From Edwardsiella anguillarum ET080813 (GTDB lineage: Bacteria > Pseudomonadota > Gammaproteobacteria > Enterobacterales > Enterobacteriaceae): a stretch of 64,000 bases of DNA. The number at the start of each line of letters is the position of its first letter. The first letter of the stretch is position 1. The translations under genes were made by a program, and so were the position numbers. The DNA lies in contig NZ_CP006664.1 in NCBI RefSeq assembly GCF_000264765.2, positions 1,550,001-1,614,000 of the forward strand. Direction: 5' to 3'. Shown in pieces: positions 56,065 through 64,000 of the stretch. The notes beneath the pieces are model-generated. The model made no database searches, was not told where the DNA came from, and saw nothing but the letters and a program-made list of their open reading frames with translations.

Positions 56065-56095
56065 AAAGCCCAGCCGTAAAGGCTGGGCTTTTCAG
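56065..56095. terminator. Terminator of the downstream tRNA-Pro copy and of yeaK
   Basis: AGCCCAGCC-GTAAA-GGCTGGGCT is flanked by A and T runs. It sits just beyond the 3' end of the tRNA at 56101 on the minus strand and after yeaK on the plus strand. Confidence 0.85.
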
Positions 56096-56100
56096 GAATT

Positions 56101-56177
56101 TGGTCGGCGAGAGAGGATTCGAACCTCCGACCCACACGTCCCGAACGTGTTGCGCTACCAGGCTGCGCTACTCGCCG
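56101..56177 (-). tRNA. proK: tRNA-Pro (anticodon CGG), copy A
   Basis: The 77-nt minus-strand gene folds as a cloverleaf: acceptor arm CGGCGAG with CTCGCCG, D-arm with AGCGCAGCCTGGTAGCGC, anticodon stem-loop CACGTTCGGGACGTG with CGG, T-arm GGAGGTTCGAATCCTC, and encoded CCA. It reads the proline codon CCG. A TTGACG-17-TAACAT promoter precedes it. It is identical to copy B at 56316-56392. Confidence 0.96.
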
Positions 56178-56189
56178 AATGCGGAGCGC

Positions 56190-56218
56190 ATGTTACTGCT
56201 AGCGCTACCCGTCGTCAA
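56190..56218 (-). promoter_or_regulatory. Promoter of tRNA-Pro copy A
   Basis: TTGACG (56218-56213) and TAACAT (56195-56190) are 17 bases apart, followed by a GC-rich discriminator (GCGCTCC). This is typical of stringently controlled tRNA promoters. Confidence 0.75.
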
Positions 56219-56278
56219 CACCTTAACGCCCACAGAGGCCCGGCTTTTTACGTTTGACTGTAAAGCCGCCATAACGCA

Positions 56279-56310
56279 AAAAACCCAGCCGTAAAGGCTG
56301 GGTTTCTCAG
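56279..56310 (-). terminator. Terminator of tRNA-Pro copy B
   Basis: The minus strand shows AACCCAGCC-TTTAC-GGCTGGGTT followed by TTTTGCG. It lies between the two tRNA copies, so each is its own transcription unit. Confidence 0.85.
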
Positions 56311-56315
56311 GAATT

Positions 56316-56392
56316 TGGTCGGCGAGAGAGGATTCGAACCTCCGACCCACACGTCCCGAACGTGTTGCGCTACCAGGCTGCGCTACTCGCCG
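56316..56392 (-). tRNA. proK: tRNA-Pro (anticodon CGG), copy B
   Basis: This is identical in all 77 bases to copy A, with CGG anticodon and encoded CCA. It has its own promoter (56405-56433) and terminator (56279-56310). The identity extends into the 26 bases upstream and about 35 bases downstream with few changes, so the unit was tandemly duplicated recently or kept uniform by conversion. Confidence 0.96.
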
Positions 56393-56404
56393 AATGCGGA
56401 GCGC

Positions 56405-56433
56405 ATGTTACTGCTAGCCTCACCCGCCGTCAA
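56405..56433 (-). promoter_or_regulatory. Promoter of tRNA-Pro copy B
   Basis: TTGACG (56433-56428) and TAACAT (56410-56405) are 17 bases apart, with the same discriminator as copy A. Confidence 0.75.
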
Positions 56434-56539
56434 CCCCCTTTTTGCATTACGGCCGCCGTTTGTTGAGAAAACCGGCCATCCGACGCTAAATCCATCCCGT
56501 TGCCTGCATTTTAGCCACAGTTTCCCGCCTTCAGATAGC

Positions 56540-56570
56540 AAAAAGCATGGCCGAAGCCATGCCTTTTTTA
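56540..56570. terminator. Bidirectional terminator after uhpC
   Basis: GCATGGC-CGAA-GCCATGC is flanked by AAAA and CTTTTTT. It closes the uhpABC transcript 17 bases after the uhpC stop, before any uhpT could follow. Confidence 0.88.
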
Positions 56571-56586
56571 TCGCACCATAGCGAAC

Positions 56587-57933
56587 TCAGGCGTTAACCT
56601 GCACCGCCGGCGGCGCTTTGCTCTCGGCCTTCTGCGCGCGCAGGAACGGCAGCAGAAACAGCGCAGACAGACAGGCCGCCACGGAAATCACGACGAAAAA
56701 GCCGTTCCAGTGCCACACCTCCATCACCCGGGCGATTGGATAACCGGAAAGCGCCGCCCCCAGATAGGCGAACAGGCCGACAAAACCGGTCGCCGCGCCG
56801 GCCGCATCCTTATGAGAACACTCGGCGGCGGCCATCCCGATTAGCATCTGCGGACCAAAGATGAAGAAGCCGATGGAGAAGAAACAGGCGGCCTGCAGCG
56901 CATAGCTGCCGCCCGGCATCAGCCACAGCGCGGCCACGGAGAGGAAGATCCCGATAGCGAAGATCAGGTTCATCGGGCCGCGGTTGCCGCGGAACAGTCT
57001 ATCGGAGCCCCAGCCGGCGACCAGAGAACCGATAAAGCCCCCCACCTCAAACAGCGACAGCGCCGAGTTGGCGGTCATCAGCGAGTAGCCCTTGGTCTGG
57101 GTCAGGTACAGGTTACCCCAGTCATTGATCGCGGTACGCACGATATATACCAGCACATAAGAGACGGCCAGCAGCCAGATGTACTTATTCGTCAGCACAT
57201 AGCGCTTGATGATCTCTTTATTGGAGAGCCCCTTGCCTTCGGACTCCTGCACCAGCTCCAGTGCGTCATTACGCCATTTTCCGACGCTCGGCAGCCCCAT
57301 CGTGACCGGCTTGTCGCGCAGGCGCCAGCACATCAGCAGCCCCAGTACGATACCGATAATCCCGGGGATGATCATGCCATAGCGCCAGCTGAAGTGCAGA
57401 GAAATAAAGCCGACCAGCAGCGGGATCAGCGCGCCGCCGACGTTATGAGAGGTATTCCAGATGGCCCACCAGCTGCCGCGTTCGGCGCGTGAATACCAGC
57501 TGGTCAGGATCTTCGAGCACGGCGGCCAGCCCCAGCCCTGGAAGAAGGCGTTAACCATCCACAGCGCCCCCAGCACCAGCAGCGACGAACTCATCCCGAA
57601 GACGATATTGATAATACCGGTCATGATCAGCCCCAGGCCCATAAAATAGCGCGGGTTGGAGCGATCGCTGATCATCCCGGAGATGAACTTGGAACAGCCA
57701 TAGGTGATATAGAATAGCGTACCCATGATGCCGATATCGGACATGCTCAGTCCCAGATCGCTGATCATTTCCGGCATGATGAAGTTGAAGCTTTTGCGGG
57801 TAAAGTAAAAGGCGGCGTAGCCAACATACATGACCCACATCAGCTGGATGCGCCAGTATTTATAGGCTGCATCAACCTTGGCGCTATCCTGGATCTCGGG
57901 CGCGTCGGTGCGGCTTTTCAGAAAAGACCACAT
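56587..57933 (-). CDS. uhpC: Glucose-6-phosphate sensor UhpC (MFS organophosphate family)
   Basis: The 448-residue twelve-helix protein belongs to the organophosphate:phosphate antiporter family. It aligns with UhpC rather than UhpT: MWSFLKSRTDAP, YALFYFTRKSFN-like, LFYITYGCSKFISGMISDRSNPRYFMG, and FGPQMLIGMAAAECSHKDAAGAATGFVGLFAYLGA are UhpC blocks. UhpC senses external glucose-6-phosphate and activates UhpB. The gene follows uhpB after 105 bases. In E. coli uhpT follows uhpC; here a terminator and tRNA genes follow instead. A transporter role for this protein cannot be excluded. Confidence 0.92.
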   Translation of the reverse strand: MWSFLKSRTDAPEIQDSAKVDAAYKYWRIQLMWVMYVGYAAFYFTRKSFNFIMPEMISDLGLSMSDIGIMGTLFYITYGCSKFISGMISDRSNPRYFMGLGLIMTGIINIVFGMSSSLLVLGALWMVNAFFQGWGWPPCSKILTSWYSRAERGSWWAIWNTSHNVGGALIPLLVGFISLHFSWRYGMIIPGIIGIVLGLLMCWRLRDKPVTMGLPSVGKWRNDALELVQESEGKGLSNKEIIKRYVLTNKYIWLLAVSYVLVYIVRTAINDWGNLYLTQTKGYSLMTANSALSLFEVGGFIGSLVAGWGSDRLFRGNRGPMNLIFAIGIFLSVAALWLMPGGSYALQAACFFSIGFFIFGPQMLIGMAAAECSHKDAAGAATGFVGLFAYLGAALSGYPIARVMEVWHWNGFFVVISVAACLSALFLLPFLRAQKAESKAPPAVQVNA

Positions 57934-58038
57934 GGGGAAATACCTCGTGCGTGAAAACTCATCGTTGTAGCCGCTATGGTGCGGCGCGCGCGCGCGGGAT
58001 AACTAATACAAATCCCCCGCCGCCGCTAAGAAAATCTC

Positions 58039-59574
58039 CTAGTTTTCCACCTCGCCGGATAAAACTGCGGGCAGGATCACAGCCAGCCGGGTCCCCTGAT
58101 GGCTCTCCAAGCGCAGCTCCCCGCCCATGGCGCAGATCCGCTCTCGCAGGCCGCGCAGTCCATATCCCGGCGTCAGGCTGAGCGTATCCACCCCGCAGCC
58201 GTCATCGCAGATACTCACGTGCAGCAGGCCATCGGCGTCCTGCCAGCCCTCTACCTCGATATGACTGGCCCGCGCGTGGCGACAGGCGTTCGTCACCCCC
58301 TCCTGACACAGGCGGTACAGCGTAATTTTCAGGGTATCGTCCAATGCAGCGTCGTCGATATGCCAGCGTAGCCGCGCCGTGGTGCCCTGCTCCGGCGGTG
58401 CCAGATCGCGCAGCAGCGCCGAGAGCGCCGCCGACAGCGGCAGGTTGCTCAGCGATGCCGGCCACAGCTGCGCCAGCAGATCGTGTACGCCGTCATATAC
58501 CCGTAGGGCGTGGTTTTCGATGGCCTCGGCGCTGGCCAGCAGGCGCGGCTCATCGCTCAGCCGCCGAATGATGCCCGCCTGGGTGCGGATCACCGTAATG
58601 GTCTGCCCAACCTCATCATGCAGCTCACGGGCGATCTCCCGCCGGGTCATCTCCTGCGCCATGACCAGCGAACGGGCCAGCGAACGGTTCTCCGCCAGAC
58701 GCTGCGCCAGCTGACGGTTCAGATCGCGCTGCCGCTCGATCCCGGCGCCCAACAGCATCCCGGTCAGACTCTGCGCCAGCAGCGATAGTAGCAGATCGCG
58801 GTGCGGGGCATCGCCCTGCGGCTCCGTCGCGATCAGCACCACGCCGTTCAGCAGCGTGGCCAGCAGCGCCCCCTGCCAGCCATAGCGATACGACATGAAG
58901 ACGATGGGGATCGCCAGACAGAAAGGGACAAAGCGGCGCAGATCGGCGTGCTGTGCCAGGTGCTGCAGCCATAGGCTCAGCGCGAACAGCAGTAGATAGC
59001 CGCCGATATGACGCAGGCGCAGGTTGACCGGGCGATGCAGGATCCCCGGCGTCAGCGGCAGCCAAATCTGCTGCGCCAAATAGTGCCAAATCAGCAGGCA
59101 GGTCGGTGCCACCGTCAACCCGCCGCACAGCCCCAGCAGTAGCGCCGGCCCCGGCATGGCGCCGGTCGCCAGCGACCAGGACAGCGCCTGGAGCAGCGCC
59201 GCCAGCGCCACCAGCGCCCCCTGCTGCAGCGGCCAGCGCCATTCAACCTCTTGCCGCTGCTGACGCCGCAGCCAGTCTCCCGATGCCCAGGCGAGGGCCA
59301 TGCACAGCAGCAGTCCCCCCAGGGTTCCCCACAGCCAGCCGCCGCCGCCCAACTGATAGCTCAAAAACAGCTGCACGGCCACGTCGCCGGCCAGAATGCC
59401 GGGCCAGTAGCGGCGCGGCGTCTGCAGCAGAATGCCCATCCGCAGACCGAAGGGAAACAGCAGCAGCGCGTCGACGGGCGCAGTCACCAGGGCCGCGCCG
59501 ATAGCCCACAGGCAAAATCCGGCGATGGTATAGCAAAAGAAGATGGCGATGCTGGAGATCAGACGCTGCATCAC
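58039..59574 (-). CDS. uhpB: Sensor histidine kinase UhpB
   Basis: The 511-residue protein has about eight hydrophobic N-terminal segments (MASE1-like, to about residue 270) and then a HisKA_3 dimerisation helix with the phosphoacceptor H319 in [13 protein letters not shown]. The ATPase domain has a short N box ([12 protein letters not shown]), ICDDGCGVD and [16 protein letters not shown]. It is the kinase that, on a signal from UhpC, phosphorylates UhpA. It overlaps uhpA by 4 bp (ATGA). Length is close to E. coli UhpB (500 aa). Confidence 0.93.
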   Translation of the reverse strand: MMQRLISSIAIFFCYTIAGFCLWAIGAALVTAPVDALLLFPFGLRMGILLQTPRRYWPGILAGDVAVQLFLSYQLGGGGWLWGTLGGLLLCMALAWASGDWLRRQQRQEVEWRWPLQQGALVALAALLQALSWSLATGAMPGPALLLGLCGGLTVAPTCLLIWHYLAQQIWLPLTPGILHRPVNLRLRHIGGYLLLFALSLWLQHLAQHADLRRFVPFCLAIPIVFMSYRYGWQGALLATLLNGVVLIATEPQGDAPHRDLLLSLLAQSLTGMLLGAGIERQRDLNRQLAQRLAENRSLARSLVMAQEMTRREIARELHDEVGQTITVIRTQAGIIRRLSDEPRLLASAEAIENHALRVYDGVHDLLAQLWPASLSNLPLSAALSALLRDLAPPEQGTTARLRWHIDDAALDDTLKITLYRLCQEGVTNACRHARASHIEVEGWQDADGLLHVSICDDGCGVDTLSLTPGYGLRGLRERICAMGGELRLESHQGTRLAVILPAVLSGEVEN

Positions 59575-60161
59575 TGTCCCAACAGGCGGTGCGCCAGCTC
59601 AACGTTGTTGTTTACCCCCAGCTTGACAAACAGATTGGCGCGGTGGACGTGTACGGTTTTCGGCGACAGGCCGAGACGTTCGGCCACCTCCCGCACCTCT
59701 AGCCCCTGGGCCAGCATCATCGCCACCTCGCGCTCGCGGCGGGTTAGGGGATCGATACGGGTACGCGCCAGCTGCTGGGCAATCTCCGGCATCAGATAGA
59801 CGCCGCCCTGCGCGACGGTGCGTACCGCGCTGACCAGATCCTCGGGACGGCAGCGCTTGGACAGAAAGCCGCGCGCGCCGCGATCCAGCGCCAACTCTAC
59901 CAGCGCCGCACTGTCGTGCATCGACAGCATGATCACCGCCAGCCCGGAGGGCAGATCGGCCAGCAGATCCAGACCGCTTTCATCAGGCATCGAGATATCA
60001 CAGATACAGACCTGCACATCCAGCCCCGGCAGGCCGGCCCGCGCCTCTGCCGCCGAGCTAAACTCACCGACCACCGCCATATCCTCCTCCAGCGCCAGCA
60101 GCTGTACGAAGCCGGATCGCACGATATAGTGGTCATCGATAAAGGCAATGCGGTAGGTCAT
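59571..60161 (-). CDS. uhpA: Response regulator UhpA
   Basis: The 196-residue NarL/FixJ-type regulator has the same length as E. coli UhpA. The receiver carries D55 in [15 protein letters not shown] with D9 and D10 upstream and K100 in LSKRC. The LuxR-type helix-turn-helix reads [40 protein letters not shown]. UhpA-phosphate activates uhpT in E. coli; no uhpT is in this window. It heads the minus-strand uhpABC cluster. Confidence 0.94.
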   Translation of the reverse strand: MTYRIAFIDDHYIVRSGFVQLLALEEDMAVVGEFSSAAEARAGLPGLDVQVCICDISMPDESGLDLLADLPSGLAVIMLSMHDSAALVELALDRGARGFLSKRCRPEDLVSAVRTVAQGGVYLMPEIAQQLARTRIDPLTRREREVAMMLAQGLEVREVAERLGLSPKTVHVHRANLFVKLGVNNNVELAHRLLGQ

Positions 60162-60397
60162 GAGGGGCTCCGGCGGATAACGATAGCGCTCGGATTATAC
60201 ACATACTCGGTGGGCTCCCGTAACGGCGTCGCGCCAGAAACCCCTCATCAAGGCGGGAAATGCGGGCCGGGGTTCGCGGGCCGCCCGCGTAACTCCGGCG
60301 CACGCCCCACAGGGCTGGCAACCAACCCTGCGGCGCGATCCGAAACGGCGATCGTCGACGGTGACGGCGCGCTCCTGGCGCCTCACCGCCCTGCAGA

Positions 60398-61954
60398 TCA
60401 GGCGAGCTTAAAGCTCTCCATACTCTGCATCAGCTGTTCGCTTTGTGCCTCCAGCGACGCCGTGGCCGCGGTGGACTCCTCTACCAGCGCCGCGTTTTGC
60501 TGCGCCACCTGATCCATCTGGGCGATAGCCTGGTTTACCTGCTCGATACCGCGGGTCTGCTCCTGAGAGGCGCCGGAGATCTCCGCCATCAGCGCCGTCA
60601 CGCGTACCACCTCGGCGGAAATCTTCGCCATGGTTTCCGCCGCCGCGCTGACGCGCCGCTCGCCGTCGCTCACCTGACGCACCGAATCTTCGATCAGCAG
60701 CTTAATCTCTTTCGCCGACTGGGCGCTACGCTGCGCCAGGTTGCGCACCTCACCGGCCACCACGGCAAAGCCGCGACCCTGCTCACCGGCGCGCGCCGCC
60801 TCTACCGCCGCATTGAGCGCCAGAATATTGGTTTGGAAAGCAATACCGTCGATTACAGTGATAATATCGGCGATCTTCTGTGAACTATGAGAGATGCTGC
60901 GCATGCCGACGATCGCCTCATTGACGATGTCCGCGCCCTGATTCGCGCTGTCGGAGACGCCGCTCGCCAGCTGATTGGCCTGCTCCGCATTGGCCGCATT
61001 CTGACGCACCGTCGCCGTCAGCTGCTCCATGCTGGCCGCCGTCTCCTCCAGCGACGCCGCTAGCTCTTCGGTGCGCTGCGACAGATCGCGGTTGCCGGCG
61101 CGCAGCTCACGGGCGCCGACGTCAACCTGCTCGCTGGCGTCGCGTACCCGGCGTACCGTCCCGGCCAACGCCTGCTGCATCTGCGTCAGCTGTCGACCCA
61201 GCTGGGCTATCTCCGAACGACCGCTCAGCACCAGCCGGCGGGCCAGATCTCCGGCGGCGATATGCTCCACCTGCTCATCCAGCTGCGCCAACGGCCGCAG
61301 AATGATGCCGCGCAGGGCATACCAGCAGAAGCCTCCGACCGCCAGCAGCAGGACGCAGGCGGAAATGATCAGGGTCATCGCGCGCTGATAATCCCGCTGC
61401 GCCTTCTCTAGCGCCTGACGTCCCAGCGTATCAGCAAACTGCCGAAACTCGCGTAAATCGCGGTCGTACTCCGTGGAGTGACTGCTGACCTGATTCTCCA
61501 GCAGGGCGTAGTAGGCATCCAGATTGCGCGCCGCCAGAGCCTGAACCATCGGCTGCAGGCCATCCTGGATATAGGCGTTATAGCTCTGCTCGAGGCGAGT
61601 GCTCAGACGCTGCCCCTCCACGGTAACTTTTTTCAACGCGGAGAACTGAGCCATAATCTCGTTGGACTCGGTCAGTAGGGCCTCTACCGTCCGGCGGCTG
61701 CTGTCGGCGTCGGCAATATGTTCCAACGTCAGCTGGCGCGCCGCCACGGCGGCGGCGGAGCGGGCGCGCAGCGTTGCGCTAAAGCCGGTAGACAGCGGGC
61801 CCAGCTCAGCGGCCTGCAGCTGATTGACCACGGCCAGAGAGTGATTGCTCTGGCGTAAGAAATAAATTCCCATGCTGCTGATAAAAAACAACAATAAGGT
61901 ATAGGTAACGATGATGACAAGCAGTCCGCCACGGACTGTAATTCGTTGATTCAT
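60398..61954 (-). CDS. Methyl-accepting chemotaxis protein (second of two)
   Basis: The 518-residue chemoreceptor has a first membrane helix at residues 10-32, a Tar/Tsr-like periplasmic four-helix bundle with [17 protein letters not shown] and an arginine-containing [14 protein letters not shown] helix, a second helix near residues 192-212, HAMP, and the signalling tip ([24 protein letters not shown]). The Tsr-like periplasmic arginine hints at amino-acid sensing, but the ligand is unproven. The C-terminal NWETF pentapeptide is absent. A near-consensus sigma-28 promoter lies 79-105 bases upstream. It shares its signalling half with the receptor at 20851-22434. Confidence 0.94.
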   Translation of the reverse strand: MNQRITVRGGLLVIIVTYTLLLFFISSMGIYFLRQSNHSLAVVNQLQAAELGPLSTGFSATLRARSAAAVAARQLTLEHIADADSSRRTVEALLTESNEIMAQFSALKKVTVEGQRLSTRLEQSYNAYIQDGLQPMVQALAARNLDAYYALLENQVSSHSTEYDRDLREFRQFADTLGRQALEKAQRDYQRAMTLIISACVLLLAVGGFCWYALRGIILRPLAQLDEQVEHIAAGDLARRLVLSGRSEIAQLGRQLTQMQQALAGTVRRVRDASEQVDVGARELRAGNRDLSQRTEELAASLEETAASMEQLTATVRQNAANAEQANQLASGVSDSANQGADIVNEAIVGMRSISHSSQKIADIITVIDGIAFQTNILALNAAVEAARAGEQGRGFAVVAGEVRNLAQRSAQSAKEIKLLIEDSVRQVSDGERRVSAAAETMAKISAEVVRVTALMAEISGASQEQTRGIEQVNQAIAQMDQVAQQNAALVEESTAATASLEAQSEQLMQSMESFKLA

Positions 61955-62032
61955 TAATTATTCCCTGTAAATAATACTGCGCCATGATGGGATCATCCCT
62001 TGGCCAGGTTTACTGTTAAGTCAGCGTTCGAT

Positions 62033-62059
62033 TTATCGGCCACAGGGACAAAAACTTGA
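62033..62059 (-). promoter_or_regulatory. Flagellar sigma-28 (FliA) promoter of the second chemoreceptor
   Basis: The minus strand reads TCAAGTTT, exactly 11 bases, then GCCGATAA. The -10 is perfect and the -35 has one mismatch to TAAAGTTT. Confidence 0.85.
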
Positions 62060-62102
62060 GCCAGATCACACAATAAAACAAATCAGCGGCGTATAGACAG
62101 GG

Positions 62103-62157
62103 AAAAAGAGGATAGGCAGCGCGGCCGCGGAAGGAATCGGCGCCGCCGCGGCCGCGC
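62103..62157 (-). terminator. Terminator of proC
   Basis: A 12-bp GC stem, GCGCGGCCGCGG with CCGCGGCCGCGC (62157-62146 and 62130-62119), is followed 11 bases later by CTTTTT. It lies 18 bases after the proC stop. Confidence 0.7.
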
Positions 62158-62174
62158 CGGGGAGACCGCCCTGC

Positions 62175-62984
62175 TCAGCGGCGGCTCATCGCCTCCGACT
62201 TCGCGATACAGCGGGAGATGGCCTCGATCACCGACGCGCGCATGCCGTTCTCCTCCAGCGCGGCCACGGCCTCAATGGTCGTACCGCCCGGCGAACACAC
62301 CATATCCTTCAGCTCCGCCGGATGCGTACCGGTTTCCAGCACCATCTTTGCAGCGCCCATCACCGCCTGGGCCGCAAACTGATAGGCCTGAGCCCGCGGC
62401 ATCCCGGCGCGAACCGCCGCATCGGCCATGGCCTCGATAAACATGAACACATAGGCTGGTGACGATCCGCTCACCCCGACCACGGCGTGGATCAGCGACT
62501 CCGGCACGACCTCCGCCCGCCCGAAGCTGCGGAACAAGGCGACGATCCGGGCGCACTCTTCGGCGCTGACTCGCCCGTTCGGGGTGATGGATGACATGCC
62601 AGCATTGACCAGCGAGGGCGTGTTGGGCATAACCCGAATCACCTTCTGCTGCGCAGGCAGACCCTCCTGGAGAGTCTCAAGCGTCACGCCGGCCGCAATA
62701 GAGACGACGATCGTCTCGGCCCGCAAACTCCCGTTAATCTCCTCCAGCAACGTACGCATCCCACTGGGCTTGACGCCCAGCACCACGATATCCACCGCGG
62801 CGGCCAGCGCCGGCGCACCGGCGGCCGCGCCGACGCCATATTCATCGACAATCGCCCTGACGCTGTCAGCGGTTCGGTTATACACCAGAATATCCTGCGG
62901 CCGCGCAAACTGACTGGCCAGCAGCCCCCCCAGAATGGCCCGGCCCATGTTGCCGCAGCCAATAAACCCGATTTTCTGCTCCAC
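62175..62984 (-). CDS. proC: Pyrroline-5-carboxylate reductase
   Basis: The 269-residue cytoplasmic enzyme has exactly the length of E. coli ProC. It reduces pyrroline-5-carboxylate to proline with NADPH. The Rossmann motif is IGFIGCGNMGRAILGG, the central VIRVMPNTPSLVNAGMS block is intact, and the C-terminal active-site region shows GSSPAYVFMFIEAMADAAVRAGM and CSPGGTTIEAV. It is flanked by a terminator and by a 742-base gap. It stands apart from the yggS/yggT genes that accompany some proC copies. Confidence 0.97.
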   Translation of the reverse strand: MEQKIGFIGCGNMGRAILGGLLASQFARPQDILVYNRTADSVRAIVDEYGVGAAAGAPALAAAVDIVVLGVKPSGMRTLLEEINGSLRAETIVVSIAAGVTLETLQEGLPAQQKVIRVMPNTPSLVNAGMSSITPNGRVSAEECARIVALFRSFGRAEVVPESLIHAVVGVSGSSPAYVFMFIEAMADAAVRAGMPRAQAYQFAAQAVMGAAKMVLETGTHPAELKDMVCSPGGTTIEAVAALEENGMRASVIEAISRCIAKSEAMSRR

Positions 62985-63726
62985 ACAACCTCCAGCCCAG
63001 TATTCATCATTAAGACAGGCGCGCCCGATGCAGCCGGCACCCTGGTGTCAGCCTACCACCAAGCGCCGTGGAAAAATATGCCACCCGATGCCCCTTACAC
63101 GCGTAAATATTGGAAAACAGGTCGCCCGACGTAGTCTAAAAATAATATTGTCAAATAATACGGTGATAAATACGCACATCCCGGGCTACGCAAAGATAAC
63201 TCCACATTTTCTTTAATCGGCGGGGAATAACCGGACGCTAGCGGATGCTCCTGTAACAACGCGGAATACCCATCAGGACGAGAATAGAATCCATAATAAA
63301 TTGAATCGACCGAAATATCTGTTTAGCCATCAAGAGGGTGGGGTAGCACGCTCGGAATGGCGCGGGGCGGTCGCGTATGCGTATGTCTGAATCGCTTCGC
63401 CGTTCTGCCGGAGAAGGATGGCGCCATGGCCGATCAGTGCGTCGGGATACCTGCGCCAGCCGAGGATTCCGGATCTCGGTTTTGCCACGAAAGTGTCTGT
63501 ACTGTCAGGATGATGCGAACCTGATCCCGTTATTCTGCCAACGTCCGATTGCGTCAGCCCCATGGTTCATGGAAAACGTCTTTAGCCGAATCGATGCCAA
63601 TAATGTTAACGCTCACGATGGCCGCTCCGCTCAATTAGTGACGGTTTATCGCCCCACGGTGACACCAGAGAAGGGAAAGGAGGGCGACCACGCTATCAAT
63701 AGCGTCGCTCCCTCCCCCACAAAGAC
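62985..63726. other. Intergenic region between proC and idi with no convincing gene
   Basis: This 742-base region contains short open frames on both strands (for example 63330-63563 minus and one from 63377 plus), but none has a ribosome-binding site plus recognisable similarity. The first 250 bases are AT-rich and should hold the proC promoter. No repeat or insertion-sequence end is evident. Confidence 0.5.
63678..63716 (-). terminator. Possible terminator after idi
   Basis: The minus strand has ACGCTAT-TG-ATAGCGT as an inner stem with an imperfect GC outer stem, then CTCCTTTCCCTTCTC. It lies just past the idi stop. The T-tract is interrupted. Confidence 0.4.
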
Positions 63727-64000
63727 TCAGCGCAGATGCACCGCGGCATGCTGCAAAACCGGCGTCAGGCACGCCCGGAACCACGGCGTATAGTAGTCTG
63801 GCTGCTGCGCCATATGCCGTAGGATCGCCGTCGGCTCACGAAACACAAAGGCGTCCGCCTCGGCCAGGTTCAGCTGAGGCATCCGATCGCTCTGGCCGAT
63901 AAAAACGTGGGTTAACTCATGCTCCGTCAGTCCCTGCCCGACATCAACCCGATAGCGCAACGTCAGCCCAGGAGTCAGATCGCACTGCATCCCCATCTCT
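63727..64000 (-). CDS. idi: Isopentenyl-diphosphate delta-isomerase, C-terminal part (runs off the right edge)
   Basis: About 90 C-terminal codons are visible and the frame stays open to base 64000. The segment GLTLRYRVDVGQGLTEHELTHVFIGQ matches the Nudix-fold type I isomerase (FRYRA..GIVENEV), including the catalytic glutamate in TEHE. The YYTPWFRACL stretch corresponds to the family's FSPWM block. The enzyme interconverts isopentenyl and dimethylallyl diphosphate in isoprenoid synthesis. The N-terminal half lies outside the window, so the start and full integrity cannot be judged. Confidence 0.82.
   Translation of the reverse strand, partial: EMGMQCDLTPGLTLRYRVDVGQGLTEHELTHVFIGQSDRMPQLNLAEADAFVFREPTAILRHMAQQPDYYTPWFRACLTPVLQHAAVHLR

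Noticed and set aside
56587-57933. Calling this gene uhpT
   Set aside because: Sequence blocks and its place after uhpB match UhpC, and the N-terminus lacks the UhpT pattern.
63377-63793. 138-codon plus-strand frame upstream of and overlapping the idi 3' end
   Set aside because: It overlaps recognisable idi coding sequence, has no ribosome-binding site, and its protein is arginine- and cysteine-rich without a known domain.
1-64000. CRISPR arrays, insertion sequences, prophage or integron structures
   Set aside because: No regularly spaced repeats, transposase or integrase motifs were seen; the only clear repeat units are the tRNA-Pro duplication and the chemoreceptor signalling domains.

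Overview
The window reads as a chromosomal segment of a GC-rich Enterobacterales bacterium. Core genes (uspB/uspA, dtpB, gdhA, rsmJ, prlC, rlmJ, gor, ddlA, kdgK, yhjJ, dctA, hmsP/pdeK, the bcs clusters, dppABCDF, uhpABC, proC) closely match their Escherichia coli counterparts in length and motifs, and much of the order follows the E. coli uspA-gor-kdgK-bcs-dpp stretch. The gene mix and base composition would suit a Hafniaceae-type genome such as Edwardsiella, but that is a guess. I saw no rRNA, insertion sequence, prophage or CRISPR array.

Layout. 1-610: the 5' part of an SNF/LeuT-family Na+ symporter (minus), preceded by a leucine-rich leader peptide and mutually exclusive hairpins that look like a transcription attenuator. 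668-5317: uspB, uspA, dtpB, gdhA. 5327-7506: an unnamed OmpR-type two-component pair. 8031-14854: a sugar ABC transporter with an FGGY kinase and a SIS-domain sugar-phosphate isomerase, apparently a pentose/pentulose uptake and catabolism operon. 14836-20784: rsmJ, prlC, a HIT protein, rlmJ, gor. 20851-22434: a chemoreceptor. 22746-26527: a small lipoprotein, ddlA, and a more AT-rich islet with LuxR- and LysR-type regulators. 26779-34927: cdh, pdeH, kdgK, yhjJ, dctA, hmsP/pdeK. 35175-49193: the cellulose locus, bcsRQABZC on minus and bcsEFG on plus, of the phosphoethanolamine-cellulose type. 49262-54971: dppABCDF. 55538-56392: yeaK and two tandem tRNA-Pro(CGG) genes. 56587-60161: uhpC, uhpB, uhpA without an adjacent uhpT. 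60398-61954: a second chemoreceptor. 62175-62984: proC. The right edge holds the 3' part of an isopentenyl-diphosphate isomerase gene.

How the genes fit together. Cyclic-di-GMP and motility genes cluster here: PdeH and PdeK hydrolyse c-di-GMP, while BcsA (PilZ) and BcsE (GIL domain) sense it to drive cellulose synthesis. Strong flagellar sigma-28 promoter matches precede pdeH and the second chemoreceptor, and a weaker one precedes the first. This suggests that the flagellar programme lowers c-di-GMP and restrains cellulose production. The other transporters (dtpB, dpp, dctA, the pentose ABC system, the SNF symporter, uhp sensing) serve peptide, dicarboxylate, sugar and amino-acid nutrition.
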